Source: Streptococcus toyakuensis (lineage in GTDB: Bacteria; Bacillota; Bacilli; Lactobacillales; Streptococcaceae). From it: DNA of 64,000 nt. The notes under the pieces were generated by a model. That model made no database searches, was not told where the DNA came from, and saw only the letters and a program-made list of their open reading frames with translations. Positions 26,106 through 34,932 of the stretch are shown piece after piece. The position numbers and the translations under genes were made by a program. The stretch lies in contig NZ_AP024523.1 in NCBI RefSeq assembly GCF_024346585.1, forward strand, positions 629,001 through 693,000, in the 5' to 3' direction. Each line of letters starts with the position of its first letter. The stretch's first letter is position 1.

Positions 26106-29100
26106 ATGAGACAAACAAATGTTAGAGGAAGCTTGTCCCTCCGTGGTTTTAGAAAATTGAGAACTGGTGCAATTGTTGCGACAGGTGTGATTCTACTGGG
26201 TCTGGGCTTTTTAGCTCCAACTGTGTCAGCCAGTGAACAAGATGGCGTCTGGGTAGCCAGAACAGTTGAGGAAGTGAAAGCTGACCTTCAAAAAGAAGGT
26301 GATTTATTTAAGTATGTCATTAAGTGGGGAGATACATTAAGTGTTATCAGCGAAGCAAGCAATATCCCTGTAGATGTACTCCAAGAAATGAATCAAGCTT
26401 CAGGCAAGAATTTATTCTTACCGCACAATGAATTGTACTTTACTGAAGCTGAAACGGTTTCAGATACAGTCACAAAACACAAGATTGTCATCAAAGAAAG
26501 CGGTGCAAGTGGCGAAGTTCGTACTTATGAAGTCTTGCTCAAGAAAGACCAAGAAACAAAAGCTGTTACCTTTGAATTAACAGATGTCACTGAGAAAGTT
26601 GAAAAAATGACTGTGAACTATAGCCCAGTCTATCAGCCTGTATCAGCACCAGTAGCGCCGAAAGCGGAAGAGCCAGTGACACCAGCAGAAGCAGGAACTT
26701 CAGAAGCAGGAACAACAGCAGAAGCAGGAACTTCAGAAGCAGGAACAACAGCAGAAGCAGGAACAACAGCAGAAGCAGGAACTTCAGAAGCAGGAACAAC
26801 AGCAGAAGCAGGAACAACAGCAGAAGCAGAAACTTCAGAAGCAGGAACAACAGCAGAAGCAGGAACTTCAGAAGCAGGAACAACAGCAGAAGCAGGAACT
26901 TCAGAAGCAGGAACAACAGCAGAAGCAGGAACTTCAGAAGTAGGAACAACAGCAGAAGCAGAAACTTCAGAAGCAGAAACTTCAGAAGCAGGAACTTCAG
27001 AAGCAGAAACTTCAGAAGCAGGAACAACAGCAGAAGCAGGAACTTCAGAAGCAGGAACAACAGCAGAAGCAGGAACTTCAGAAGCAGGAACTTCAGAAGC
27101 AGGAACTTCAGAAGTAGGAACAACAGCAGAAGCAGGAACTTCAGAAGTAGGAACAACAGCAGAAGCAGAAACTTCAGAAGCAGAAACTTCAGAAGCAGGA
27201 ACTTCAGAAGCAGGAACAACAGCAGAAGCAGAAACTTCAGAAGCAGGAACAACAGCAGAAGCAGGAACAACAGCAGAAGCAGGAACAACAGCAGAAGCAG
27301 AAACTTCAGAAGCAGGAACAACAGCAGAAGCAGGAACAACAGCAGAAGCAGAAACTTCAGAAGCAGGAACAACAGCAGAAGCAGGAACAACAGCAGAAGC
27401 AGGAACAACAGCAGAAGCAGGAACAACAGCAGAAGCAGGAACTTCAGAAGCAGAAACTTCAGAAGCAGGAACAACAGCAGAAGCAGGAACAACAGCAGAA
27501 GCAGGAACTTCAGAAGCAGGAACAACAGCAGAAGCAGGAACTTCAGAAGCAGGAACAACAGCAGAAGCAGGAACTTCAGAAGCAGGAACAACAGCAGAAG
27601 CAGGAACTTCAGAAGTAGGAACAACAGCAGAAGCAGAAACTTCAGAAGCAGAAACTTCAGAAGCAGGAACTTCAGAAGCAGAAACTTCAGAAGCAGGAAC
27701 AACAGCAGAAGCAGGAACTTCAGAAGCAGGAACAACAGCAGAAGCAGGAACTTCAGAAGCAGGAACTTCAGAAGCAGGAACTTCAGAAGTAGGAACAACA
27801 GCAGAAGCAGGAACTTCAGAAGTAGGAACAACAGCAGAAGCAGAAACTTCAGAAGCAGAAACTTCAGAAGCAGGAACTTCAGAAGCAGGAACAACAGCAG
27901 AAGCAGAAACTTCAGAAGCAGGAACAACAGCAGAAGCAGGAACAACAGCAGAAGCAGGAACAACAGCAGAAGCAGAAACTTCAGAAGCAGGAACAACAGC
28001 AGAAGCAGGAACAACAGCAGAAGCAGAAACTTCAGAAGCAGGAACAACAGCAGAAGCAGGAACAACAGCAGAAGCAGGAACAACAGCAGAAGCAGGAACA
28101 ACAGCAGAAGCAGGAACTTCAGAAGCAGAAACTTCAGAAGCAGGAACAACAGCAGAAGCAGGAACAACAGCAGAAGCAGGAACTTCAGAAGCAGGAACAA
28201 CAGCAGAAGCAGGAAATTTGGAAGCTTTAGATTCGCATAAAGAGAATAAACTTTCGGAAATTAAGGGTAGTTCCTTATCAGCTGAAGATAAGAAAGCTGC
28301 TATAGAAAAAGTAAATAAATTTACCGAAAAAGCAATAAAAGAGTTAGAGAAAGCAAGTAGTTCTGAAGAACAAGCGAAAGTTGTCGATAAATATGAAGAA
28401 GATTTAAGAACTATTGATGTACCAAATGTTGAATATCCAAAAACTGATTTTAACAGACCTGTTGAAAGTCATACTGGAGGTACAACTATAGATGCAAACA
28501 GTACAGTTCCTAATAGCGCACTAACTTCTAGCAATCCATCTTCTCAGCCATCTTCATCACAAACACAACCTGCGGCAACGTCAGACAGTTCTGCAACTAG
28601 TAACTCAGGTTTCCGAAGTGCAGGAACTTACCAACCTCGAGTAACTCGTCGTCGTAGAAGTATTGAGGAACCTCAAAACACAGTCTCTATTTATTATAAT
28701 TTTGATGGTATGAAAGATATTCCAGGATTCTTCGGTGACCCTGGTGAAAAAAATGATATTGAGATTCCAAAAGATGCTTCTGGGGAAAAAGTCAAATCAC
28801 TGATTAAAGAAAAAATAGATGCCAAAAAATCAGAATTAGCTAAAAGAGGATATCAATTTTCGGAAGATATATTCGTTGAGTATACTCATCAAGATGCAAC
28901 TCATTATGACTACGTAGTCACTTTCACTAAGCAAGCTACAGGAACTACAGGTTTTAGAATTGCACCAAAAGTTCAAGTAAGAGCTAAAAAAGTTGTAAAA
29001 AGAGATTTGTCTAATAAAACTAAATACATAAATGTCTACTATAATTTAACATCTCTTAAAGATATAGCTGGAGCATTAGGAGAATTAGGTGGCGAAAATG

Positions 29101-29603
29101 TGCTTACTTTCTCTGGAGAGACATCTAAAGAGGAATTAAAACGAGTTGTTGAAGAAAAAACAAAAGCCCAAATCGAGAAACTTAAAAAACAAGGCTTTAC
29201 AGTTACGTCAAAAACAGACTTAGATCAAATCATTGAAGGTGGAGATAGCTATGACTATGTTGTAGAATTCACAAAAGAAGCCAAAACGCAACCAGTAGGA
29301 ACTACAGGCTTTAGAAAAGCTCCATTAGTTCAAAGAAGGGCTAAGAGATCAACAGAAGCAAAAGAAACTGTGAATGTTAACATTTACTTCAACCTAAAAA
29401 CTCTCCCAGGTATAGCTGGTGCATTGGATGTAGATGGAGAGACTACTATCAAACTTCCAAAAAATGCTAGTGAAGAAGAAGTAAAAGAAGCAATCAAAGC
29501 TAAAATTGCTAAGGTGGAAAATCGTGGATATAAAGTAAATGATTTCTACTTTGGGGCGAAAACAGAAAAAGGCTATGATTATGTTGTAGAGTTTACAAAA
29601 TAA
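26106..29603 (+). CDS. LysM surface protein with EAGTTA/EAGTS repeat array
   Basis: A secreted 1165-residue protein. A signal peptide with twin-basic start is probably cut after about residue 42 (TVSA-SEQ). One LysM peptidoglycan-binding domain follows (about 69-112, YVIKWGDTLSVISEASNIP). Residues about 195-703 are a low-complexity array of EAGTTA, EAGTS, EAETS and EVGTTA blocks. Next come a charged helical stretch, a Ser/Thr/Pro linker, and three related units of about 90-100 residues (starting IYYNFDGMKDIPG, VYYNLTSLKDIAG, IYFNLKTLPGIAG) joined by Arg-rich linkers (RRRRS, RRAKRS). No LPXTG is present in the frame, so attachment would rest on LysM. The stop is followed by sequence that still resembles the inter-repeat linker, so the gene was probably longer. 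It lies between the Pep27-like ORF and vncR. Confidence 0.85.
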   Translation: MRQTNVRGSLSLRGFRKLRTGAIVATGVILLGLGFLAPTVSASEQDGVWVARTVEEVKADLQKEGDLFKYVIKWGDTLSVISEASNIPVDVLQEMNQASGKNLFLPHNELYFTEAETVSDTVTKHKIVIKESGASGEVRTYEVLLKKDQETKAVTFELTDVTEKVEKMTVNYSPVYQPVSAPVAPKAEEPVTPAEAGTSEAGTTAEAGTSEAGTTAEAGTTAEAGTSEAGTTAEAGTTAEAETSEAGTTAEAGTSEAGTTAEAGTSEAGTTAEAGTSEVGTTAEAETSEAETSEAGTSEAETSEAGTTAEAGTSEAGTTAEAGTSEAGTSEAGTSEVGTTAEAGTSEVGTTAEAETSEAETSEAGTSEAGTTAEAETSEAGTTAEAGTTAEAGTTAEAETSEAGTTAEAGTTAEAETSEAGTTAEAGTTAEAGTTAEAGTTAEAGTSEAETSEAGTTAEAGTTAEAGTSEAGTTAEAGTSEAGTTAEAGTSEAGTTAEAGTSEVGTTAEAETSEAETSEAGTSEAETSEAGTTAEAGTSEAGTTAEAGTSEAGTSEAGTSEVGTTAEAGTSEVGTTAEAETSEAETSEAGTSEAGTTAEAETSEAGTTAEAGTTAEAGTTAEAETSEAGTTAEAGTTAEAETSEAGTTAEAGTTAEAGTTAEAGTTAEAGTSEAETSEAGTTAEAGTTAEAGTSEAGTTAEAGNLEALDSHKENKLSEIKGSSLSAEDKKAAIEKVNKFTEKAIKELEKASSSEEQAKVVDKYEEDLRTIDVPNVEYPKTDFNRPVESHTGGTTIDANSTVPNSALTSSNPSSQPSSSQTQPAATSDSSATSNSGFRSAGTYQPRVTRRRRSIEEPQNTVSIYYNFDGMKDIPGFFGDPGEKNDIEIPKDASGEKVKSLIKEKIDAKKSELAKRGYQFSEDIFVEYTHQDATHYDYVVTFTKQATGTTGFRIAPKVQVRAKKVVKRDLSNKTKYINVYYNLTSLKDIAGALGELGGENVLTFSGETSKEELKRVVEEKTKAQIEKLKKQGFTVTSKTDLDQIIEGGDSYDYVVEFTKEAKTQPVGTTGFRKAPLVQRRAKRSTEAKETVNVNIYFNLKTLPGIAGALDVDGETTIKLPKNASEEEVKEAIKAKIAKVENRGYKVNDFYFGAKTEKGYDYVVEFTK
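26690..28215 (+). repeat. 15/18-bp block array with a 675-bp higher-order duplication
   Basis: The array is built from 18-bp (EAGTTA, EVGTTA) and 15-bp (EAGTS, EAETS) blocks with almost no silent variation. The pattern from about 26831 to 27505 recurs from about 27506 to 28180 with a period of 675 bp: for example GTAGGA landmarks at 26941 and 27115 recur at 27616 and 27790. The array thus expanded both by single blocks and by duplication of a 225-residue unit. Confidence 0.92.
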
Positions 29604-29735
29604 GCTAAGACACAATCAGTAAGGACTACAGCCTTAAAAAAAGTCCTACTAGTTCAAAAACCAAATAACTTTCATTCCACAGGGAGTGAAATGCAAGCAG
29701 AGAGAGCGATAGGCTCTCTTTGTTTTATCTAGTGG
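29604..29735 (+). pseudogene. Decayed 3' continuation of the LysM protein gene
   Basis: After the TAA the same frame stays open for about 43 codons. It reads AKTQSVRTTALKK...LLVQ, clearly related to the linker AKTQPVGTTGFRKAPLVQ between units 2 and 3. Further on it reads HSTGSE, which may be a relic of an LPXTG sorting motif (speculative). The stop looks like a GAA-to-TAA change. Confidence 0.6.
29701..29728 (+). terminator. Terminator after the LysM gene
   Basis: AGAGAGC (29701-29707) pairs with GCTCTCT (29713-29719), followed by TTGTTTTA. It separates the LysM gene from vncR. Confidence 0.8.
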
Positions 29736-29831
29736 TCAGTTGCTTACAGACAAAAGGCCAGTAAGAGGCTATAATAAAAGTAGAGTAGGTAGTTATTCTA
29801 AGAAAAATAAAAAATAGAGAGCAGTTAAAGT

Positions 29832-30488
29832 ATGAAAATTTTAATTGTAGAAGATGAAGAGATGATCCGTGAGGGGGTCAGTGATTATTTGACGGATTGT
29901 GGTTATGAAACCATTGAGGCAGCGGACGGTCAGGAAGCTCTCGAGCAATTTTCTAGCTATGAGGTAGCCTTGGTTTTACTGGATATCCAGATGCCCAAGC
30001 TCAACGGCCTAGAAGTCCTAGCTGAGATTCGTAAAACCAGCCAAGTCCCTGTCTTGATGTTAACAGCCTTTCAGGATGAGGAATACAAGATGAGTGCCTT
30101 TGCTTCGCTAGCAGATGGCTATCTGGAAAAGCCCTTCTCCCTCTCCCTCTTAAAAGTGAGGGTAGATGCGATTTTCAAGCGCTACTATGATACGGGGCGA
30201 ATCTTCTCCTATAAGGATACCAAAGTGGATTTTGAAAGCTACAGTGCAAGCCTAGCAGGTGAGGAAGTAGCCATCAATGCTAAAGAGTTGGAAATTCTTG
30301 ATTATTTGGTGAAAAATGAAGGACGGGCCTTGACTCGATCTCAGATAATCGATGCGGTCTGGAAAGCGACAGATGAGGTTCCCTTTGACCGTGTCATTGA
30401 TGTCTATATCAAGGAATTGCGGAAAAAGCTAGATTTGGACTGCATCCTCACTGTGCGCAATGTTGGTTATAAATTGGAGCGAAAATGA
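29832..30488 (+). CDS. vncR: Response regulator VncR (OmpR family)
   Basis: A 218-residue two-component regulator. The receiver domain has acidic residues at 8-9 (VEDEE), the phosphoacceptor Asp51 (LLDIQMP) and a Lys near 100 (EKPFS). The C-terminal winged-helix domain reads LTRSQIIDAVW...VIDVYIKELRKKL. Its stop overlaps the vncS ATG by 4 nt. In pneumococcus VncRS is reported to respond to Pep27 exported by Vex123, and here it is separated from vex3 by the LysM gene. Confidence 0.93.
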   Translation: MKILIVEDEEMIREGVSDYLTDCGYETIEAADGQEALEQFSSYEVALVLLDIQMPKLNGLEVLAEIRKTSQVPVLMLTAFQDEEYKMSAFASLADGYLEKPFSLSLLKVRVDAIFKRYYDTGRIFSYKDTKVDFESYSASLAGEEVAINAKELEILDYLVKNEGRALTRSQIIDAVWKATDEVPFDRVIDVYIKELRKKLDLDCILTVRNVGYKLERK

Positions 30489-31813
30489 AACGAACAGGTT
30501 TATTTACAAAGATATTTATCTACACCTTCTCGATTTTTAGTGTTCTGGTTATTTGCCTTCATTTAGCCATTTATTTTCTCTTTCCCTCGACTTATCTGAG
30601 CCATCGTCAGGAAACCATTGGCCAGAAAGCGACAGCTATTGCCCAGTCCCTAGAAGGTAAGGATAGGCAGAGCATCGAGCAAGTATTAGACTTGTATTCC
30701 CAGACTAGTGATATCAAGGGGGCCGTTAAGGGCGAGATGACCGAGGACAAGTTGGAGGTTAAGGACAGTCTTCCTTTGGATACAGACCGCCAAACCACCT
30801 CCCTCTTTATTGAGGAGCGCGAGGTGAAAACACAAGACGGTGGAAGCATGACTCTCCAGTTTCTGGCCTCCATGGATTTGCAAAAGGAAGCAGAGCAGAT
30901 TAGTCTTCAATTTCTGCCCTATACCCTTTTGGCATCCTTTCTGATTTCCCTCTTGGTGGCCTATATCTATGCTCGGACTATCGTTGCTCCGATTTTGGAA
31001 ATCAAGCGGGTGACTCGTAGAATGATGGAACTGGATGCTCAAGTACGATTGCGCGTGGATTCTAGGGACGAGATTGGTGATCTCAAGGAACAAATCAACA
31101 GCCTCTACCAGCATCTCTTGACTGTCATTGCGGACTTGCATGACAAGAATGAAGCTATTCTCCAGCTGGAAAAGATGAAGGTCGAATTTCTACGAGGGGC
31201 TTCTCATGAACTGAAAACACCGCTGGCTAGTTTAAAAATCCTGATCGAAAACATGAAAGAAAATGTCGGTCGTTATAAGGATAGAGACCACTATCTGGGA
31301 GTAGCCTTAGGAATTGTGGATGAGCTCAATCACCACGTTCTCCAGATACTTTCTCTCTCTTCTGTGCAGGAATTACGAGATGATAGGAAAACAATAGATC
31401 TCCTCCAGATGACGCAGACTCTAGTCAAAGATTATGTCTTGCTAGCCAAGGAGAGAGAACTTCAGATTGACAATAGTTTGAACCACCAGCAGGCTTATCT
31501 AAATCCATCTGTGATGAAGTTAATCCTATCTAATCTCATCAGCAATGCTATCAAGCATTCTGTTCCAGGTGGCTTGGTTCGCATTGGCGAAAGAGAAGGG
31601 GAACTTTTTATCGAGAATAGCTGTAGTCCTGAAGAACAAGAAAGACTGGCTCAGTCTTTTTCTGACAATGCTAGTCGCAAGGCTAAGGGGTCGGGGATGG
31701 GGCTCTTTGTTGTTAAAAGTTTATTAGAACATGAAAAATTACCTTACCGGTTCGAAATGCAAGAGAACCGCTTAACCTTCTTCATAGCTTTTCCAAAAGT
31801 TGCCCAAGACTAG
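30485..31813 (+). CDS. vncS: Sensor histidine kinase VncS
   Basis: A 442-residue membrane sensor kinase. Helix 1 is about residues 10-32, an extracytoplasmic sensor region about 35-145, helix 2 about 150-170. HAMP follows, then an HisKA domain with His241 (GASHELKTPLASLK), and a HATPase domain with N box NLISNAIKHS and G box KGSGMGLFVV. It partners VncR, with coupled translation. The extracytoplasmic domain of about 110 residues is large enough for a peptide ligand (inference). Confidence 0.93.
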   Translation: MKRTGLFTKIFIYTFSIFSVLVICLHLAIYFLFPSTYLSHRQETIGQKATAIAQSLEGKDRQSIEQVLDLYSQTSDIKGAVKGEMTEDKLEVKDSLPLDTDRQTTSLFIEEREVKTQDGGSMTLQFLASMDLQKEAEQISLQFLPYTLLASFLISLLVAYIYARTIVAPILEIKRVTRRMMELDAQVRLRVDSRDEIGDLKEQINSLYQHLLTVIADLHDKNEAILQLEKMKVEFLRGASHELKTPLASLKILIENMKENVGRYKDRDHYLGVALGIVDELNHHVLQILSLSSVQELRDDRKTIDLLQMTQTLVKDYVLLAKERELQIDNSLNHQQAYLNPSVMKLILSNLISNAIKHSVPGGLVRIGEREGELFIENSCSPEEQERLAQSFSDNASRKAKGSGMGLFVVKSLLEHEKLPYRFEMQENRLTFFIAFPKVAQD

Positions 31814-31834
31814 GCAGAGAAAGGGTTTACATAG

Positions 31835-31897
31835 ATGAAGCTAGAAGAAATTCAATCGAAACTGCGGGAAAAACTAGATTTTTTTGTCAAAAAGTGA
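31835..31897 (+). CDS. Possible 20-codon ORF between vncS and fba
   Basis: An ATG at 31835 with AAAGGG 9 nt upstream opens a 20-residue Lys/Glu-rich frame ending just before the fba -10 box. It may be a relic of a longer gene or chance. I do not recognise it. Confidence 0.2.
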   Translation: MKLEEIQSKLREKLDFFVKK

Positions 31898-31903
31898 TAA
31901 AAT
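31895..31903 (+). promoter_or_regulatory. fba promoter (extended -10)
   Basis: TG-A-TAAAAT with an A/T-rich upstream tract. It lies about 50 nt before the fba ATG, which has AGGAGG as ribosome site. Confidence 0.65.
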
Positions 31904-31953
31904 GAACAATGTAAATGGGATGACCCATAAAAATATACAGGAGGCCTGATAAA

Positions 31954-32835
31954 ATGGCAATCGTTTCAGCAGAAAAATTTGTCCAAGCAGCTCGTGACAA
32001 CGGTTATGCAGTTGGTGGATTTAACACAAACAACCTTGAGTGGACTCAAGCTATCTTGCGCGCAGCAGAAGCTAAAAAAGCTCCAGTTTTGATCCAAACT
32101 TCAATGGGTGCTGCTAAATACATGGGTGGTTACAAAGTTGCTCGCAACTTGATCGCTAACCTTGTTGAATCAATGGGTATCACTGTACCAGTAGCTATCC
32201 ACCTTGACCACGGTCACTACGAAGATGCACTTGAGTGTATCCGAGTTGGTTATACTTCAGTTATGTTTGATGGTTCACACCTTCCAGTTGAAGAAAACCT
32301 TGACAAAGCTCGTAAAGTTGTAGAATTTGCTCATGCAAATGGTGTATCAGTAGAAGCTGAAGTTGGTACTATCGGTGGTGAAGAAGACGGAATCATCGGT
32401 GATGGTGAATTGGCTCCAATCGAAGACGCTAAAGCAATGGTTGAAACAGGTATCGACTTCTTGGCAGCTGGTATCGGTAACATCCACGGTCCTTACCCAG
32501 AAAACTGGAAAGGTCTTCACCTTGATCACTTGCAAAAATTGACTGAAGCTGTTCCAGGATTCCCAATCGTATTGCATGGTGGTTCAGGTATTCCTGATGA
32601 GCAAATCCAAGAAGCTATCAAACTTGGTGTTGCGAAAGTTAACGTTAACACAGAATGCCAAATCGCATTCGCTAACGCAACTCGTAAATTTGCTCGTGAC
32701 TACGAAGCAAACGAAGCAGAATACGACAAGAAAAAACTCTTCGACCCACGTAAATTCTTGGCTGACGGTGTAAAAGCTATCCAAGCATCAGTTGAAGAAC
32801 GTATCGACGTATTCGGTTCAGAAGGTAAAGCTTAA
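31954..32835 (+). CDS. fba: Fructose-bisphosphate aldolase, class II
   Basis: A 293-residue zinc-dependent aldolase that splits fructose 1,6-bisphosphate into DHAP and glyceraldehyde 3-phosphate in glycolysis. Zinc and active-site residues are in HLDHGHYEDA, GNIHGPYPE and LHGGSGIP; EVGTIGGEEDG is the conserved mobile loop. Codon use is strongly biased (CTT, GGT, ATC, CGT), as expected for a highly expressed glycolytic gene. It is monocistronic with its own promoter and terminator. Confidence 0.97.
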   Translation: MAIVSAEKFVQAARDNGYAVGGFNTNNLEWTQAILRAAEAKKAPVLIQTSMGAAKYMGGYKVARNLIANLVESMGITVPVAIHLDHGHYEDALECIRVGYTSVMFDGSHLPVEENLDKARKVVEFAHANGVSVEAEVGTIGGEEDGIIGDGELAPIEDAKAMVETGIDFLAAGIGNIHGPYPENWKGLHLDHLQKLTEAVPGFPIVLHGGSGIPDEQIQEAIKLGVAKVNVNTECQIAFANATRKFARDYEANEAEYDKKKLFDPRKFLADGVKAIQASVEERIDVFGSEGKA

Positions 32836-32855
32836 TCTAGCTGAACAATACAGAT

Positions 32856-32884
32856 AAAACCTGCCCATTGGGTGGGTTTTTTGG
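32856..32884 (+). terminator. fba terminator
   Basis: AACCTGCCCA pairs with GGGTGGGTT (one mismatch) around a 2-4-nt loop, followed by a run of six T. Confidence 0.85.
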
Positions 32885-32965
32885 CGTTTTAAGGAAACAA
32901 TAAAACCATAATTTTTGATTAAAAGTATTATTTTAAGAGAAAAATTTTCAATTCCATAAACTTTA

Positions 32966-33003
32966 GGCAAACGCTTGCATTCTGGTTTTTATTGGACTAT
33001 AAT
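32966..33003 (+). promoter_or_regulatory. Promoter of the ABC-2 operon with a cre-like site
   Basis: TTGCAT (32975-32980), a 17-nt spacer and TATAAT (32998-33003). The bases GGCAAACGCTTGCA (32966-32979) overlap the -35 and resemble a CcpA cre site, though with mismatches to TGWAANCGNTNWCA. Leader length is about 110 nt. Confidence 0.55.
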
Positions 33004-33118
33004 AGGTTGGTATAAAACCTTCTGTAGTAATAAAATGTAGAAGGTGTAGAAAGTAAGGATTTAGAATGTTTGTAGTCAAAAACACAATGTTGCTATTCCT
33101 TGCGCTAGGGAGAGATTT

Positions 33119-34111
33119 ATGGCAATGATAGAAGTGGAACATCTTCATAAAAATTTTGTGAAGACAGTAAAAGAACCGGGGTTAAAGGGGGCTTTGCGCT
33201 CCTTTATTCATCCTGAAAAGCAGACCTTTGAAGCGGTCAAGGATTTGACCTTTGAGGTTCCAAAAGGACAAATTTTAGGCTTTATTGGGGCCAATGGTGC
33301 TGGGAAGTCGACAACCATTAAAATGCTGACAGGAATTTTGAAACCGACATCTGGTTTTTGTCGGATTAACGGCAAAATTCCGCAAGACAATCGCCAAGAT
33401 TATGTCAAGGATATTGGAGTTGTCTTTGGACAACGTACCCAGCTATGGTGGGATTTGGCTCTGCAAGAGACCTACACGGTGTTAAAAGAGATTTACGATG
33501 TGCCGGATTCGCTCTTCCACAAGCGCATGGATTTTTTAAATGAAGTCTTGGATTTGAAGGACTTTATCAAGGATCCCGTGCGGACTCTTTCACTAGGGCA
33601 GCGCATGCGGGCGGACATTGCAGCTTCCTTGCTTCACAATCCCAAGGTTCTCTTTTTAGATGAGCCGACCATTGGTTTGGATGTTTCGGTCAAGGATAAC
33701 ATTCGTCGGGCCATTACCCAAATCAATCAGGAAGAAGAAACAACCATTCTTTTGACGACTCACGATCTGAGTGATATTGAGCAGCTCTGTAATCGGATTT
33801 TCATGATTGACAAGGGGCAGGAGATTTTTGATGGAACGGTGAGTCAGCTCAAGGAGACCTTTGGCAAGATGAAGACTCTATCCTTTGAATTGGTGCCAGG
33901 GCAAAGTCATCTCGCTTCTCACTATGAAGGCTTGCCTGATATGATTATTGATAGACAGGGGAATAGCCTCAACATTGAATTCGATAGTTCTCGCTACCAA
34001 TCAGCTGATATTATTAAGCAAACCCTGTCTGATTTTGAAATCCGCGATTTGAAGATGGTGGATACGGATATCGAGGACATTATCCGTCGCTTCTACCGAA
34101 AGGAGCTCTAA
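33119..34111 (+). CDS. ABC transporter ATP-binding protein (ABC-2 exporter)
   Basis: A 330-residue ATPase of the drug/lipid exporter type with a C-terminal extension. Walker A is GANGAGKSTT, signature SLGQRMRADIA, Walker B VLFLDEPTIGLD, switch His in LLTTHDLSD. The N-terminus has the extra segment (KTVKEPGLKGALRSF) typical of this subgroup. It forms an operon with two permease genes spaced 1 nt apart each. Substrate unknown. Confidence 0.9.
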   Translation: MAMIEVEHLHKNFVKTVKEPGLKGALRSFIHPEKQTFEAVKDLTFEVPKGQILGFIGANGAGKSTTIKMLTGILKPTSGFCRINGKIPQDNRQDYVKDIGVVFGQRTQLWWDLALQETYTVLKEIYDVPDSLFHKRMDFLNEVLDLKDFIKDPVRTLSLGQRMRADIAASLLHNPKVLFLDEPTIGLDVSVKDNIRRAITQINQEEETTILLTTHDLSDIEQLCNRIFMIDKGQEIFDGTVSQLKETFGKMKTLSFELVPGQSHLASHYEGLPDMIIDRQGNSLNIEFDSSRYQSADIIKQTLSDFEIRDLKMVDTDIEDIIRRFYRKEL

Positions 34112-34112
34112 G

Positions 34113-34931
34113 ATGGTCAAATTGTGGAGACGTTATAAACCCTTTATCAATGCAGGTGTTCAGGAATTGATCACCTATCGAGTCAACTTTATTCTTTATC
34201 GGATTGGGGATGTCATGGGGGCTTTTGTGGCCTTTTATCTCTGGAAGGCAGTCTTTGATTCCTCCCAGGAGTCTTTGATTCAGGGCTTTAGTATGGCAGA
34301 TATCACCCTCTACATCATCATGAGTTTTGTGACAAATCTTCTGACTAGGTCAGATTCGTCCTTTATGATCGGGGAGGAGGTCAAGGATGGTTCCATTATC
34401 ATGCGATTGTTGAGACCAGTGCATTTTGCGGCCTCTTACCTTTTCACCGAGCTTGGATCCAAGTGGTTGATTTTTATCAGCGTTGGCCTTCCATTTTTAA
34501 GTGTCATTGTTTTAATGAAAATCATATCTGGTCAAGGCATTGTAGAGGTGTTGGGTTTAACTGTCCTTTATCTCTTTAGCTTAACGCTAGCTTACCTAAT
34601 CAACTTTTTCTTTAATATCTGCTTTGGATTTTCTGCCTTTGTGTTTAAAAATCTATGGGGTTCCAATCTACTTAAGACTTCCATAGTGGCTTTTATGTCT
34701 GGAAGTTTGATTCCCTTGGCTTTCTTTCCAAAGGTTGTTGCAGATATTCTGTCCTTCTTGCCTTTCTCATCTTTGATCTACACTCCGGTCATGATCATTG
34801 TTGGGAAATACGATGCTAATCAGATGCTTCAGGCACTCCTTTTGCAGTTCTTCTGGCTCTTAGTGATGGTGGGCTTGTCTCAGTTGATTTGGAAACGAGT
34901 CCAGTCATTCATTACCATTCAGGGAGGTTAG
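34113..34931 (+). CDS. ABC-2 type permease, subunit 1
   Basis: A 272-residue protein with six predicted helices, of the ABC-2 family, subgroup often annotated as DUF990-like daunorubicin-type permeases. It should form the membrane channel together with the next gene product. The start lies one base after the ATPase stop, with AAGGAG as ribosome site. Transport substrate cannot be inferred. Confidence 0.85.
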   Translation: MVKLWRRYKPFINAGVQELITYRVNFILYRIGDVMGAFVAFYLWKAVFDSSQESLIQGFSMADITLYIIMSFVTNLLTRSDSSFMIGEEVKDGSIIMRLLRPVHFAASYLFTELGSKWLIFISVGLPFLSVIVLMKIISGQGIVEVLGLTVLYLFSLTLAYLINFFFNICFGFSAFVFKNLWGSNLLKTSIVAFMSGSLIPLAFFPKVVADILSFLPFSSLIYTPVMIIVGKYDANQMLQALLLQFFWLLVMVGLSQLIWKRVQSFITIQGG

Positions 34932-34932
34932 T

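Noticed and set aside
26587..28200. A 537-codon minus-strand frame rich in Leu/Phe/Lys across the LysM gene repeats
   Set aside because: It is the antisense of the 15/18-bp repeat array; codons such as TTC/CTG/CTT arise from GAAGCAGG-type blocks. No ribosome site and no membrane-protein-like variation.
26690..28215. Repeat array considered as a CRISPR
   Set aside because: Units of 15/18 bp are contiguous, in frame with a protein, and there are no unique spacers or cas genes.
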